Shown here: one piece after another, positions 17,975 through 26,327 of the stretch
How positions within the stretch are numbered: position 1 is the stretch's first letter
Layout of the letters: every line of letters begins with the position of its first letter
Assembly (NCBI GenBank): GCA_012840855.1
Contig: DUVX01000094.1
Coordinates: 1-33,382 of the forward strand
Direction: 5' to 3'
Source of the DNA: Bacillota bacterium
GTDB taxonomy: Bacteria > Bacillota > Dethiobacteria > DTU022
DNA: 33,382 bases
The notes under the pieces: model-generated
What the model saw: the letters and a program-made list of their open reading frames with translations, nothing else
Database searches by the model: none
What the model was told of the DNA's origin: nothing
Translations under genes and position numbers: made by a program

Positions 17975-19771
17975 ATGACCGGAAGATATGAAAAGATTAT
18001 AAGATTTGGCAAATCATCTTTGGCGAAACTTATTTACAGCCTGCGCCGCTTCCCGGAAACCCTGCTCATCTGTGTCGCTACCGTAACGGTGCTCATAATT
18101 TTAAACCACGGGGGGATGGACTCCGGGGGCGGGCCTTTCGTCACCCTGGATTCCGGTGAATTTTTAACGCGCCTGGCTGCGGCGCTGGCCCTAGGTGTAC
18201 CGCTTTCACTCTGCCTTAAACTTATCTTTGAAAGGGGCGCCTTTTCGAAGATAGCATCCAGAGTGCTCGTCTATATCGCCGCCGCCGGCGGCCTGGTGCT
18301 CTACTACTTTTACCTGCTCCAGGATTTCGAGATGGTCTCCCTTTCACGTTACGGCGCCGTCACCCTGGCCCTCTACCTGGCCTTCACCTTTATCCCCTAT
18401 TTCTACCGCCGGCAAAACTACGAACTCTACGTGATCAAGCTCTTCATCAGTTTTCTGATCACCTACCTTTTCGCCACCGTCCTCTTCGGGGGCATTTCTG
18501 CCATCCTGGCGACGATTAGCTATCTTTTTTCCGCCCCCATCTCCAGTAATATCTACTTCGATATCTGGCTCATCGCCGGCGGTATCTTTGCACCGGCCTT
18601 CTTCCTCGCCGGTATCCCCCGTAGCGATGAGGATATCCAGGCGGAAAGCTACCCTAAGGTGATCGCAATCCTGCTGAGCTATATCGTCATGCCGCTGATC
18701 CTCGCCTACAGCGCCATCCTTTACATTTACTTTATTAAAATATTGGTAACACAGCAGTGGCCCGATCTCATGGTTTCTCACCTGGTCCTCTGGTATGCCC
18801 TCATCAGCACCCTGGTACTCTTCGCCATCTATCCCCGGCGCAGCGAAAACCGGTGGAACGAAGCGTTCGTCGCTCATTTCCCTAAAGTGATCCTGCCGCT
18901 GTTGGCGATGATGTTTGCAGCCATGGGGATACGGATCAGCGCCTACGGCATCACCGAAAACAGGTACTTCGTGCTTCTGGCGGGGCTGTGGGTTACCGGG
19001 GCCATGCTCTACCTGATCCTTTCGAAAAAGCCGCGCCATATCTTCCTGCCTGCCTCACTGGCCCTCGTGGCGGTGCTCTCGGTTTTTGGTCCCTGGAGCA
19101 GCTATTCCCTCTCCGTGCGCAGCCAGAACCGGCACTTTGAAAAGATCGCTACGGAGCATAATCTGCTCCGGGAAGGGCAGATCGCCGTTGCCGCTGGCAC
19201 CACGGTGCCCGAGGCGGCGCAGGGAGAGCTGAGCTCGATCATCCTCTATTTCGATCAATCCCATGATCTGGCCCTGCTCCGGGCGCTGCCGGAGAATTTC
19301 GAGATCGATCAGATGGAGGCTCTTTTCGGTTTCCCGCTCCGCCAGTACGATTTCCCCGAAGATGAAGAGATCTATTTTCGTCACGCCCTCGACTACACTA
19401 AAATGTACTGGGATATCTCCGGCTACGACTATTTCGTGCAGCTATCCTCGGAGGAGCAGAGCTACCGCACCGGTGAGCTGGAGCTAGCCTACTTTCCCGA
19501 AGAGCAAAAACTAATAATCATGCAGCGGGGTGAAACGATCTACTCGCAAGATCTCACCGCCATCGCGGAAAAAATACACCGGGAAAACGCCGGGGAAGAA
19601 TATGTGGTATCGAAAGAGAAGATGACCCATACGGAGAGCACGAAAGATCTGGAGCTGTGCTATACCTTCAGCACTATCGGAGGCTGGGAAAAAAGATCTG
19701 CCGACGAGATCAATATCGACTATCTGGAGCTCTATCTTTTTGTAGGCCTGAAAGGGGCGGAACCGCAGTAG
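17975..19771 (+). CDS. DUF4153 polytopic membrane protein
   Basis: The protein (598 residues from the ATG at 17975) has a short basic N-terminus, then about 11 to 13 hydrophobic helices through residue 380, and a soluble acidic C-terminal third. The start RRFPETLL...LNHGG and the general layout fit DUF4153, a family of unknown function. The C-terminal region (about 390-598) looks like an extracytoplasmic domain rich in Tyr, Glu and Asp. The ATG at 17975 is preferred over the in-frame ATG at 17960 because GAGGTG lies seven bases before it. It is a single gene between the operon terminator and a convergent minus-strand gene pair 42 bp away. I cannot suggest a ligand or enzymatic role. Confidence 0.75.
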   Translation: MTGRYEKIIRFGKSSLAKLIYSLRRFPETLLICVATVTVLIILNHGGMDSGGGPFVTLDSGEFLTRLAAALALGVPLSLCLKLIFERGAFSKIASRVLVYIAAAGGLVLYYFYLLQDFEMVSLSRYGAVTLALYLAFTFIPYFYRRQNYELYVIKLFISFLITYLFATVLFGGISAILATISYLFSAPISSNIYFDIWLIAGGIFAPAFFLAGIPRSDEDIQAESYPKVIAILLSYIVMPLILAYSAILYIYFIKILVTQQWPDLMVSHLVLWYALISTLVLFAIYPRRSENRWNEAFVAHFPKVILPLLAMMFAAMGIRISAYGITENRYFVLLAGLWVTGAMLYLILSKKPRHIFLPASLALVAVLSVFGPWSSYSLSVRSQNRHFEKIATEHNLLREGQIAVAAGTTVPEAAQGELSSIILYFDQSHDLALLRALPENFEIDQMEALFGFPLRQYDFPEDEEIYFRHALDYTKMYWDISGYDYFVQLSSEEQSYRTGELELAYFPEEQKLIIMQRGETIYSQDLTAIAEKIHRENAGEEYVVSKEKMTHTESTKDLELCYTFSTIGGWEKRSADEINIDYLELYLFVGLKGAEPQ

Positions 19772-19813
19772 GGGTATGGTAAAGGCTAGCGGGTAAAGTA
19801 GTGCTCGGGGCCC

Positions 19814-22237
19814 TTACAACTCCACGACGTTCCCGCCCAGCAGAGCGGCTGTGCCCGGATCGCAGGTGGTGATGATCAACTGCTTCTCGCGGGCGAATTC
19901 TTGCAGTACGGCAGCGGCCTGCGCCTTTCTCTCCGGATCGAGGTAGACCAGGGGATCATCCATAACCATGAAACCGCCGGCGCCGGCAAGGAGGTATTCG
20001 GCCGCAGCCAGCCGCAGCGCCAGTGCCACCCCACCGGCTGTACCGGTGGAGAGCAGCTCCACAGGCAGCGCGCCTCCCGCTGCCCGGATGATACTGCCCG
20101 GAACAACGCCCGCCATCTCCGCTGCCCGGTAGCGGCCGCCCGTTACCGGGCCGAGATAGCGGCCAAAAGAACGGGCCAGCGGCTCGTACGTCTCGCCATC
20201 CAGCTCTTCTTTTAACGCCCGGAACTCAGCCTCTACAACAGTGAGCGCCCGGGCCTCTTCCCTGAGCCGATCAAATTTTTCCCGGCTCGCAGTGAAAGCC
20301 TCTTCCAGATCTTCCGAGCTCTCCTCCGGCAGCGTCTCTCTTACCCGGACCAGCTCAAGTTTCAACCCGGTTAATCTATCTGTAAGGCTTTTTTTCAGAT
20401 CATCCAGCTTTTGCAGCGCAGCCATGAACTCCTCAGCGGAAGCGTAGCCCTCCGGCAGAGGAGCCAGTTCCTTAAGCTCTGCGGTGATCTGCCCGGCTCT
20501 TCTTTCCAGTTCGCCCAGCTCTTCAGCCAGCTTTTCGGGGGTGCCGTGTTCTTCAGTCCATACTGTAATCTTCTGCCTTTCCTGATCAAGCGTGCTCCCG
20601 TCCGCAGCGATGGTACTGCTCAGGTCGTTAATCTCCTCCTGAATTTCTCTGAGACTGCGCACCTCTTTTTCTTCCGGCAACGCTGCCACCTCCCGCTCCA
20701 GCGCGGAGAAGTCAATCTCCCCCAAAAGGTCGCTCAGCCGATCCTGCAGACTTTTCTGTTCCTGCCGAAGACTCTCGCGCCTGCTGAAGGCGGCTTCGGC
20801 CGCCGCGATATCCGGCACTGCCAGCGACTTCAACTTCTCTTCTATCAATTTTTCCGCCCGCTCGATCTCGCCGAGCAGGCTTTCGACATCGCCCTCGCCC
20901 GATTGAATCTCCAGGGTCCAGTCGTCGCTCTCTAAGATCAGGCGGCCCGCTCCCTCGAAGAGGCCCTCCTGCTCTATTCTCCTACTTTCAGCCTGCTCTA
21001 GACCCGAAGTTATCCTCAGCTCGAGCGGTTTGCGCGCGGTAAGACGCGCCTTCAGTTTCATCGCTTCCACACGGGTCCTGCACTCGCCCGCCCGTCTCCG
21101 CCATTCTTTCAGATCGCGCAGCTCATCCCGGCCTACCGGAGCCAACCCGGCAGATTCCTTCTCGTTTTCGCCCATCTTGCGGCGCAACGGCCGGGCCTTT
21201 TCTAGCAGTTCGCGCTTCTGCCGCGCAGCCCGCTGCTCTTCTGACCTAGCAAGTTCTTTTTGAAGGGAGGCAAGCTTCTTTCGATCCGCCTCCAGGCTTC
21301 CAGACAGCTGGTCGACCCTGCCTATGGTTTTGGGCCAATCAACGATCACCTTTCTCAAGGCTGCTGTTTTCACTTCAACCGTCTCCAGTTGCGGCTCCAG
21401 GACGCTGCGCCGCCGGACATCTTTTTCCAAAAGTTTCATTTTTGTCAGCCGCCCCGCCGCTCCAGCCTCTTTTTCGGCTGTCTCCGCCAGCTCCCCGGCC
21501 AAATCGTCAACCCGTTTCTCCAACTCCCTGGCCTGCTGCAACCGCCGCCGCAACCTTTCGCTCTCATAGTACGCCGCCAGCAGCCGCCCCTTCCTTCGCT
21601 CGTAGGGGTGGTCGATGCCGCGGTTGTTCTTGGGGCCGTCCCTGACCGGATCCCAGTTGCTCAAAAGATCCTTCAAAGCCTCCGCAATGGCTTTCTCCAG
21701 CTTTTCCACCGAAACCCCGCCGGCCTCGATGACCGTCCGCCGCAGGATTCCCGCTACCGTTTGCACTGCCTCGTCGTCCTCGCGCAGGCTCTCCAGGGTG
21801 CGCTCCATCTCATCCTGTCGGGCAAAAAGCACCGCCTGGTAGGTGCCCCTCCCGTAGGAGAGCGCCTGCTGCAGCCGCTCCCGGACCGCGGCGGGGTTGT
21901 TGATCTCAGCGCCGCTCTCCAGCAGCAGCTGCGCCTCCCTAATCTCTCCCCAGGAGCAGCTGTAGGTGCAGCACTCCTCATCGCCGCAGCGGTAGCGCAG
22001 CCTTACCCGAGCGGTGTCGCCGCCGGGATGGGGCAGGCACCGCCCCAGGAATTCTTTCCAATCCCGCGAACTTTTCCTCACATCGGGGGGCAAAAATAGA
22101 ACGGCGAAGAGAGCGTTGACCAAAGTGCTCTTGCCGGCCTCGTTGGGGCCGAGGAGTACATTCAACCCCGGCTCGAAGCGATAGAGCGCCTCCTTAACGC
22201 CGCCGAAGGGGTTCAATTGAAGTTCTTCGATGATCAT
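19814..22237 (-). CDS. SMC/Rad50-like AAA ATPase (SbcC/YhaN-like)
   Basis: The 807-residue protein has the split ABC-type ATPase layout of SbcC, Rad50 and YhaN. The N-terminal segment NPFGGV leads to Walker A GPNEAGKSTL near residues 31-40. Long charged coiled coils fill about 210-680. A C-terminal signature-like STGTAGGVALALRLA lies near 730 and Walker B FMVMDDPLVYLD near 759. I find no CxxC zinc hook at the coiled-coil apex. Instead a small beta segment (LEIQSGEGDVESLL) interrupts the coils, as in YhaN-type proteins. It is also shorter than SbcC (about 1000 or more residues). The ATG overlaps the stop of the upstream nuclease gene in an ATGA, so the two are translationally coupled and probably form an ATP-driven nuclease complex for DNA ends. 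Confidence 0.88.
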   Translation of the reverse strand: MIIEELQLNPFGGVKEALYRFEPGLNVLLGPNEAGKSTLVNALFAVLFLPPDVRKSSRDWKEFLGRCLPHPGGDTARVRLRYRCGDEECCTYSCSWGEIREAQLLLESGAEINNPAAVRERLQQALSYGRGTYQAVLFARQDEMERTLESLREDDEAVQTVAGILRRTVIEAGGVSVEKLEKAIAEALKDLLSNWDPVRDGPKNNRGIDHPYERRKGRLLAAYYESERLRRRLQQARELEKRVDDLAGELAETAEKEAGAAGRLTKMKLLEKDVRRRSVLEPQLETVEVKTAALRKVIVDWPKTIGRVDQLSGSLEADRKKLASLQKELARSEEQRAARQKRELLEKARPLRRKMGENEKESAGLAPVGRDELRDLKEWRRRAGECRTRVEAMKLKARLTARKPLELRITSGLEQAESRRIEQEGLFEGAGRLILESDDWTLEIQSGEGDVESLLGEIERAEKLIEEKLKSLAVPDIAAAEAAFSRRESLRQEQKSLQDRLSDLLGEIDFSALEREVAALPEEKEVRSLREIQEEINDLSSTIAADGSTLDQERQKITVWTEEHGTPEKLAEELGELERRAGQITAELKELAPLPEGYASAEEFMAALQKLDDLKKSLTDRLTGLKLELVRVRETLPEESSEDLEEAFTASREKFDRLREEARALTVVEAEFRALKEELDGETYEPLARSFGRYLGPVTGGRYRAAEMAGVVPGSIIRAAGGALPVELLSTGTAGGVALALRLAAAEYLLAGAGGFMVMDDPLVYLDPERKAQAAAVLQEFAREKQLIITTCDPGTAALLGGNVVEL

Positions 22238-23361
22238 TTTTTCACCTCACCGATCAGCCGATAGGCCAGCTGCAGCGCGGCGGGGTCGTCCTTCTTCGCC
22301 AGCCGCGACAGCAGGCGCTGCGGAAAGGATCCGGCAGAGAAATGGGTATCGATCAGCTCCGCCGACAGCTCCACCGCCAGGGTGCTGTCATCCTCTTCTA
22401 AGTAAAGCAGGTTCGAACGAAGCTCGTCGAACCAGAGGCGGCGGGAACGGTATCTCTCCTCCGGTAAAAAACCGGCCAGGCTCAGCTTCACCAAGGCCCG
22501 TCTGCCGGCCTGCCGCAGCTCCTCCGCAAGATTATCCAGATCGGCTTCTCCTTGAAGCTGCCGTGATAGATCCATGAAGCGATAGGAACCGGTGGAAAGA
22601 GCGCAGCATTCGGCCTGCCCCCCCTCGTCAAGGGTAATGACCCAGGCACTGCCTCCATGGCGGCAATCGAAACCGTCGGGCTCGGGCGTGCCGCTGAAGC
22701 AAAAACCCGCTCCCTGTACCCGGTCCAGATCGGGATAGCGCACATGAGTATGCCCTAGGCACCAGTGGTGCAAGCCAAGGGCGAGCAGCTCTTCCTCATC
22801 CATGGGGAAATACTGCTCTTCCGGATCGGGCGAGATCCCCCGCACGGTGCCATGAGCCACACCGATGTGCCATTTTGCCGGGGGGCGTTCCGCCAGCTCG
22901 CGGATCCAGCTGAGCCTGTTTTCCCGGGATCGCTTCCGGTGGCAGGGCGCGGGGTAGAGCACCGCATCGATGCCGTAATCCTGAAGCCGTAAGGGTGCCG
23001 TGTCGGTCAGTAAAAGCAGCGAGTCCGGAGCCAGCTCGCGCATCTCCTTCCAGAGGCCTCCAAAGCCGTCGTCGTAATCGTGGTTGCCCGGCAGGATGGC
23101 GACACAGCCACCCTGGAAACGGGAGAGCGCCTCCACCGCCCAGACGACAGCCTCCGGAGGCATCTGGGCCCGGTGAAAAAGGTCCCCCGCCACCACAAAA
23201 AGCTGGCACTGCGCTTCATTGGCCTGCTCCACCAGCCGCTCAAGCGTCTCATAGCGTGCCTCGATGAGCCGCCGGCGCACCCCTTCGGGATAGGGGCGGT
23301 TGCCGAAGGTCATCCCCAGATGTAGATCAGCGGTATGAAATATCTTTAAAGTGATCTTCAA
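22234..23361 (-). CDS. Mre11/SbcD/YhaO-like metallophosphoesterase (DNA exonuclease)
   Basis: The 375-residue protein contains the ordered motifs of the Mre11/SbcD calcineurin-like nucleases: HTADLHLG (about 9-16), VVAGDLFHRA, LPGNHDYDDG, GVAHGTV and LGHTHVRYPD, which together would bind two metal ions. A C-terminal cap domain follows. The only start codon in frame before the first motif is the TTG at 23361. GGGGAG touches it directly, so spacing is poor and the true initiation site is uncertain. The gene overlaps the downstream SMC-like ATPase by 4 bp. The pair equals the SbcD-SbcC or YhaO-YhaN arrangement, acting in repair or processing of double-strand ends and hairpins. Confidence 0.9.
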   Translation of the reverse strand: MKITLKIFHTADLHLGMTFGNRPYPEGVRRRLIEARYETLERLVEQANEAQCQLFVVAGDLFHRAQMPPEAVVWAVEALSRFQGGCVAILPGNHDYDDGFGGLWKEMRELAPDSLLLLTDTAPLRLQDYGIDAVLYPAPCHRKRSRENRLSWIRELAERPPAKWHIGVAHGTVRGISPDPEEQYFPMDEEELLALGLHHWCLGHTHVRYPDLDRVQGAGFCFSGTPEPDGFDCRHGGSAWVITLDEGGQAECCALSTGSYRFMDLSRQLQGEADLDNLAEELRQAGRRALVKLSLAGFLPEERYRSRRLWFDELRSNLLYLEEDDSTLAVELSAELIDTHFSAGSFPQRLLSRLAKKDDPAALQLAYRLIGEVKK

Positions 23362-23428
23362 CTCCCCATTTCACTGATAACTTTGACTAACAGAGACCGC
23401 CAGGCTCCCTGTTAAGGCGCAGGTAGCG

Positions 23429-24931
23429 CTACTTGCCGCCCTCCGCCCAGCCCCGCGCCCTTTCCACCGCCCGCAGCCAATTGCGGCAAAGATTTTCGCG
23501 CTCCGCTGCTGCCATCTGCGGCCGGAAGGAAGCATCCTCACGCCATTTCTCCGCCAGGATAGCACGATCGGGCCATACTCCCACCGCCAGGCCGGCCAGA
23601 TAAGCGGCCCCCAGGGCGGTGGTCTCCAGCGTGGCGGAGCGCCGCACTACCGTATCGGCCACGTCCGCCTGAAACTGCAGCAGCAGATCCATCACCCCGG
23701 CGCCACCATCGATCCTCATCTCGCTGAAGGGAATCCCCGCCTCCCGACTCATGATCTTCAGCACATCGCAGGTCTGGTAAGCCATCGCCTCGACCACGGC
23801 CCGCGCCAGGTGAGCCCGCGTTGTCCCCCGGGTGAGGCCGACGATAAGGCCGCGGGCATAGGGATCCCAGTAAGGAGCGCCGAGCCCCACGAAGGCCGGC
23901 ACCAGGTAGACCCCGCCGTTATCTTCCACCTGCGCCGCCAGCGGGCCCGTCTCCGAGGCGTGATCGATGATCTGCAGCCCATCGCGCAGCCACTGGATCG
24001 CCGCGCCGGTGATAAAGATGCTGCCCTCGAGGGCATAGTCAACAGCGTCGCCGATCCCCCAGGCTATCGTCGTCAGCAGCCCCGCTTCCGAGCGGATCGC
24101 CCTGGAACCGGTATTCATCAGCAAGAAGGAGCCGGTCCCGTAGGTGTTCTTTACCATCCCCGGCTCGAAGCAGGCCTGGCCAAAAAGGGCGGCCTGCTGA
24201 TCGCCGGCGATCCCCCCTACCGGCACTGAAACTCCCATGAAGGCGGCGGGATCGGTCTCGCCGTAGATGACGCTGCTGGCCATCACCTGCGGCAGAATCT
24301 CTTTCGGAACCCCCATGATCTCCAGAAGTTGCCCGTCCCATTCCAGCGTATGAATGTTGAAAAGAAGCGTACGCGAAGCGTTGGAGTAATCGGTGGCGTG
24401 GACTCTCCCCCCGGTAAGCCGGTAGAGCAGGTAGCTGTCGATCGTCCCGCAGAGCAGCTCGCCGGAGCCAGCCGCCTCCCGGACGGTGGGCAGGTTTTCC
24501 AGAGCCCAGCGGATCTTCGTCCCGGTAAAATAGGGATCCAGGACCAATCCCGTTTTTTCCTGAAAAAGCTCCAGGTGGCCTTCATCTTTTAATTTCTGGC
24601 AGAGCGGCGCCGTGCGGCGGCACTGCCAGACAATGGCGTTCGCCAGCGGCTTGCCGCTGGAGCGCTCCCAGAAGACCACCGTTTCCCGCTGATTGGTGAT
24701 CCCGATAGCCGAAATCCCGGCGGCTTTCACTCCCGCTTTTTCGAGGGCTTCTTTCACCGCCGCCAGGGTAGAGGTCCAGATCTCCTCCGGATCGTGCTCG
24801 ACCCAACCCGGCTGGGGATAGTACTGGCGATGCTCCCGGGAAGCCCGCCCCAGGGGTAGCCCCTGTTCATCCCAGAGGATCGCCGTGGTACCGGTAGTGC
24901 CCTGATCGATCGATAATATCCGTGCTGTGAT
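23429..24931 (-). CDS. glpK: Glycerol kinase with apparent non-AUG start
   Basis: The product phosphorylates glycerol to sn-glycerol-3-phosphate. The frame contains the N-terminal phosphate loop SIDQGTTGTT, QPGWVEHDPEEIW, GITNQRETVVFW, DYSNASRTLLFN, GGIAGDQQAALFGQ, NTYGTGSFLL and GGAGVMDLLLQFQAD, all typical of GlpK. No ATG, GTG or TTG occurs between the in-frame TAG at 24953-24955 and the phosphate loop. The first canonical start is a GTG at 24757, which would remove about 58 conserved residues including the loop. AAGGAGG at 24940-24946 lies 8 bases before an ATC at 24931, which gives exactly 500 residues, the normal GlpK length. ATC at 24934 or 24937 are alternatives. The gene sits 21 bp behind an esterase/lipase gene in the same frame. 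A sequencing error is the main alternative. Confidence 0.85.
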   Translation of the reverse strand: MTARILSIDQGTTGTTAILWDEQGLPLGRASREHRQYYPQPGWVEHDPEEIWTSTLAAVKEALEKAGVKAAGISAIGITNQRETVVFWERSSGKPLANAIVWQCRRTAPLCQKLKDEGHLELFQEKTGLVLDPYFTGTKIRWALENLPTVREAAGSGELLCGTIDSYLLYRLTGGRVHATDYSNASRTLLFNIHTLEWDGQLLEIMGVPKEILPQVMASSVIYGETDPAAFMGVSVPVGGIAGDQQAALFGQACFEPGMVKNTYGTGSFLLMNTGSRAIRSEAGLLTTIAWGIGDAVDYALEGSIFITGAAIQWLRDGLQIIDHASETGPLAAQVEDNGGVYLVPAFVGLGAPYWDPYARGLIVGLTRGTTRAHLARAVVEAMAYQTCDVLKIMSREAGIPFSEMRIDGGAGVMDLLLQFQADVADTVVRRSATLETTALGAAYLAGLAVGVWPDRAILAEKWREDASFRPQMAAAERENLCRNWLRAVERARGWAEGGK

Positions 24932-24939
24932 GATGATCG

Positions 24940-24946
24940 CCTCCTT
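24940..24946 (-). promoter_or_regulatory. Strong Shine-Dalgarno before the glycerol kinase frame
   Basis: AAGGAGG on the minus strand is a full-strength ribosome site placed 5-8 bases before in-frame ATC codons at 24934 and 24931. It supports initiation of a full-length glycerol kinase here although no ATG, GTG or TTG is available. Confidence 0.6.
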
Positions 24947-24952
24947 GACTGC

Positions 24953-25702
24953 CTAGGCATACTGCCGCATAAACCGCGCCGTATTCTCGAAAACTATCTC
25001 CTTATCAAAATCAAGTGTGGCCACATGGTAAGAGTTATCGAGCCAAATAAGCTCTTTTTCGGATGAACCGATATGCTCCAGGATATAGGGGGCATTGGAG
25101 GGATGGACCACGTGATCATCCCGCGCTGCCAGAATTAGCGCCGGCTGTTTGATCCCGGGGAGCTCCTCCTTCACCATAGCACAAAGTTTCAGCAGCTCTC
25201 CCAGCGCCGGAAGCGGCACCTTGTCGTAAGAAAGCTCCACCACCGAGGGATCCTTGATGTCGCTGCCCACACCGGGCACAGTTTTCACGATCCTGCGCAA
25301 CAGTGGAAAAAGGATAAGCTTGGGATCTTTCATGAACACAGGCCCGCAGATCGGCACCACACCCTTGATCGTATCGGGATGGCTGTAGGCAAGGTGCAGC
25401 GCCAGCGTTGCCCCCATGGAGAGACCGGCGACGAATACCGTCTTGCACTTGTTCTTGATTTCCTCCAGCCCCGCCTCCGCCGAATCGATCCAGTCCTGGT
25501 AGCTGTTATCGAACATATCCTCCACCCGCGTGCCGTGTCCTTTCAGCCGCGGCCCCACCACGGTGAACCCCTGGGCGGCAAGATACTCTCCCATCGGCCG
25601 CATGCTCGAGGGGTTCCCTGTAAACCCATGCACCAGCAGACAGCCCACCTCACCTCCTGGAAAAACAAAAGGCTCTGCGCCAGCGATTACCGGACCTTCC
25701 AT
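24953..25702 (-). CDS. Alpha/beta hydrolase, Est30/monoacylglycerol-lipase-like carboxylesterase
   Basis: From the ATG at 25702 the protein has 249 residues, close to Est30-type carboxylesterases. AAGGAGG lies nine bases before this ATG; a longer in-frame extension to 25870 has no such site and is not protein-like. The oxyanion region LLVHGFTGNPSSMRPMGEYL, nucleophile elbow GLSMG, acid in LAARDDHVVHP and catalytic histidine in NSYHVATLDFDKE are all present. The likely reaction is hydrolysis of carboxyl or monoacylglycerol esters in the cytoplasm. The next gene is glycerol kinase, which makes monoglyceride-to-glycerol-3-phosphate conversion an attractive but unproven pathway. The TAG stop is in frame with the kinase. 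Confidence 0.9.
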   Translation of the reverse strand: MEGPVIAGAEPFVFPGGEVGCLLVHGFTGNPSSMRPMGEYLAAQGFTVVGPRLKGHGTRVEDMFDNSYQDWIDSAEAGLEEIKNKCKTVFVAGLSMGATLALHLAYSHPDTIKGVVPICGPVFMKDPKLILFPLLRRIVKTVPGVGSDIKDPSVVELSYDKVPLPALGELLKLCAMVKEELPGIKQPALILAARDDHVVHPSNAPYILEHIGSSEKELIWLDNSYHVATLDFDKEIVFENTARFMRQYA

Positions 25703-25782
25703 CGATGACAACCTCCTTTTAGCTAAAACTTTAACTTTACCAGCAAATAGCGCCCCGCCCCAACTGCATAGCGAATATATTT

Positions 25783-25801
25783 GTGGATCCACTACATTAT
25801 A
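25783..25801 (-). promoter_or_regulatory. Candidate -10 box and overlapping palindrome before the esterase/glycerol kinase operon
   Basis: On the minus strand a perfect TATAAT (25801-25796) lies about 94 bases before the esterase ATG; no good -35 box was found 17 bases upstream. Immediately downstream, where transcription would begin, is the perfect 10-base palindrome GTGGATCCAC (25783-25792), a possible operator. The 307-bp gap 25703-26009 otherwise holds only the tRNA-Arg promoter. Confidence 0.3.
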
Positions 25802-25970
25802 ATTGCTTTTTCCTGTATATATTTCTTGATTATTGGCATAACTCCTGCCCGGCGGAAGCATGCCGTTCATTTTTTAAGGTCTCTTTTTCCGATTGCTACG
25901 GCGGTTGGCCTTCCTTGATCAGGTCGCAACCAAAGTATGGCCGCCCTCCACCGCGTTGAAGCAATTGTGA

Positions 25971-25999
25971 TTGATTTTTAGCCCTTTTCAGGGTAATAT
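25971..25999 (+). promoter_or_regulatory. Promoter of tRNA-Arg
   Basis: TTGATT (25971-25976) and TAATAT (25994-25999) are separated by exactly 17 bases, and the tRNA begins 11 bases after the -10 box. The position and spacing are those of a housekeeping promoter serving a tRNA with a very short leader. Confidence 0.65.
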
Positions 26000-26009
26000 A
26001 AGGGTGCGC

Positions 26010-26085
26010 GCGCCTGTAGCTCAGGGGATAGAGCAGTGGACTTCTAATCCACTGGCCGGGGGTTCGAATCCTCCCAGGCGCGCCA
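26010..26085 (+). tRNA. tRNA-Arg(TCT)
   Basis: The acceptor strands GCGCCTG and CAGGCGC pair perfectly. The D arm is GCTC...GAGC and the anticodon stem is GTGGA/TCCAC with loop CTTCTAA, giving anticodon TCT (Arg, codon AGA). The T arm contains GGTTCGAAT. The discriminator is G and CCA is encoded at 26083-26085. Its 3' side borders a patch of toxin-antitoxin genes and gene remnants. Confidence 0.96.
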
Positions 26086-26106
26086 TTATTTTTGTATCCT
26101 GTAAAA

Positions 26107-26308
26107 TTAAGGCTTATAACTGTTTAGAAACTCTGATGGAGTAAGAACTTCGAGGCGGGCAATAGCCAAATTGGCAAAATCTTTGTCTCCAATTACCAAA
26201 ACATCCACATCGGAAGCAATCGCAGAAACAATAATGGGTATGTCTTTCTCATCATTAAATTATTCGTAACCCCACGCTTTCTTCTTTAACTGCCAAGTGA
26301 TCCAACAT
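26107..26308 (-). pseudogene. PIN-domain toxin remnant (VapC-like C-terminus)
   Basis: From 26259 to the TAA at 26107 the minus strand encodes DEKDIPIIVSAIASDVDVL, then VIGDKDFANL and a LTPSEFLNSY ending. These are the C-terminal motifs of PIN-domain ribonucleases (the conserved GDKDF with its metal-binding aspartates, and the TPxEFL tail). The frame is closed by a TAA at 26260-26262. Related-looking codons upstream lie in a different frame (MLDHLAVKEE from 26308), so the N-terminal half and the first acidic residues are lost. It directly follows the RelE-type toxin gene. It is most likely a decayed toxin left in the accessory patch beside tRNA-Arg. Confidence 0.65.
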
Positions 26309-26327
26309 GGGAAATCAAAAAGATCCA

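Noticed and set aside
19876-24229. Many long plus-strand and alternate-frame ORFs over the SbcCD-like and glycerol kinase genes
   Set aside because: They are shadows of GC-rich genes read in the wrong frame, with arginine- and proline-rich composition.
24754-24960. A 68-codon minus-strand ORF over the glycerol kinase start
   Set aside because: It is out of frame with the conserved GlpK sequence and has a biased arginine/serine composition with no family features.
25703-25870. N-terminal extension of the esterase
   Set aside because: It has no ribosome site and a non-protein-like composition, and it covers the candidate promoter; the ATG at 25702 has a strong Shine-Dalgarno.
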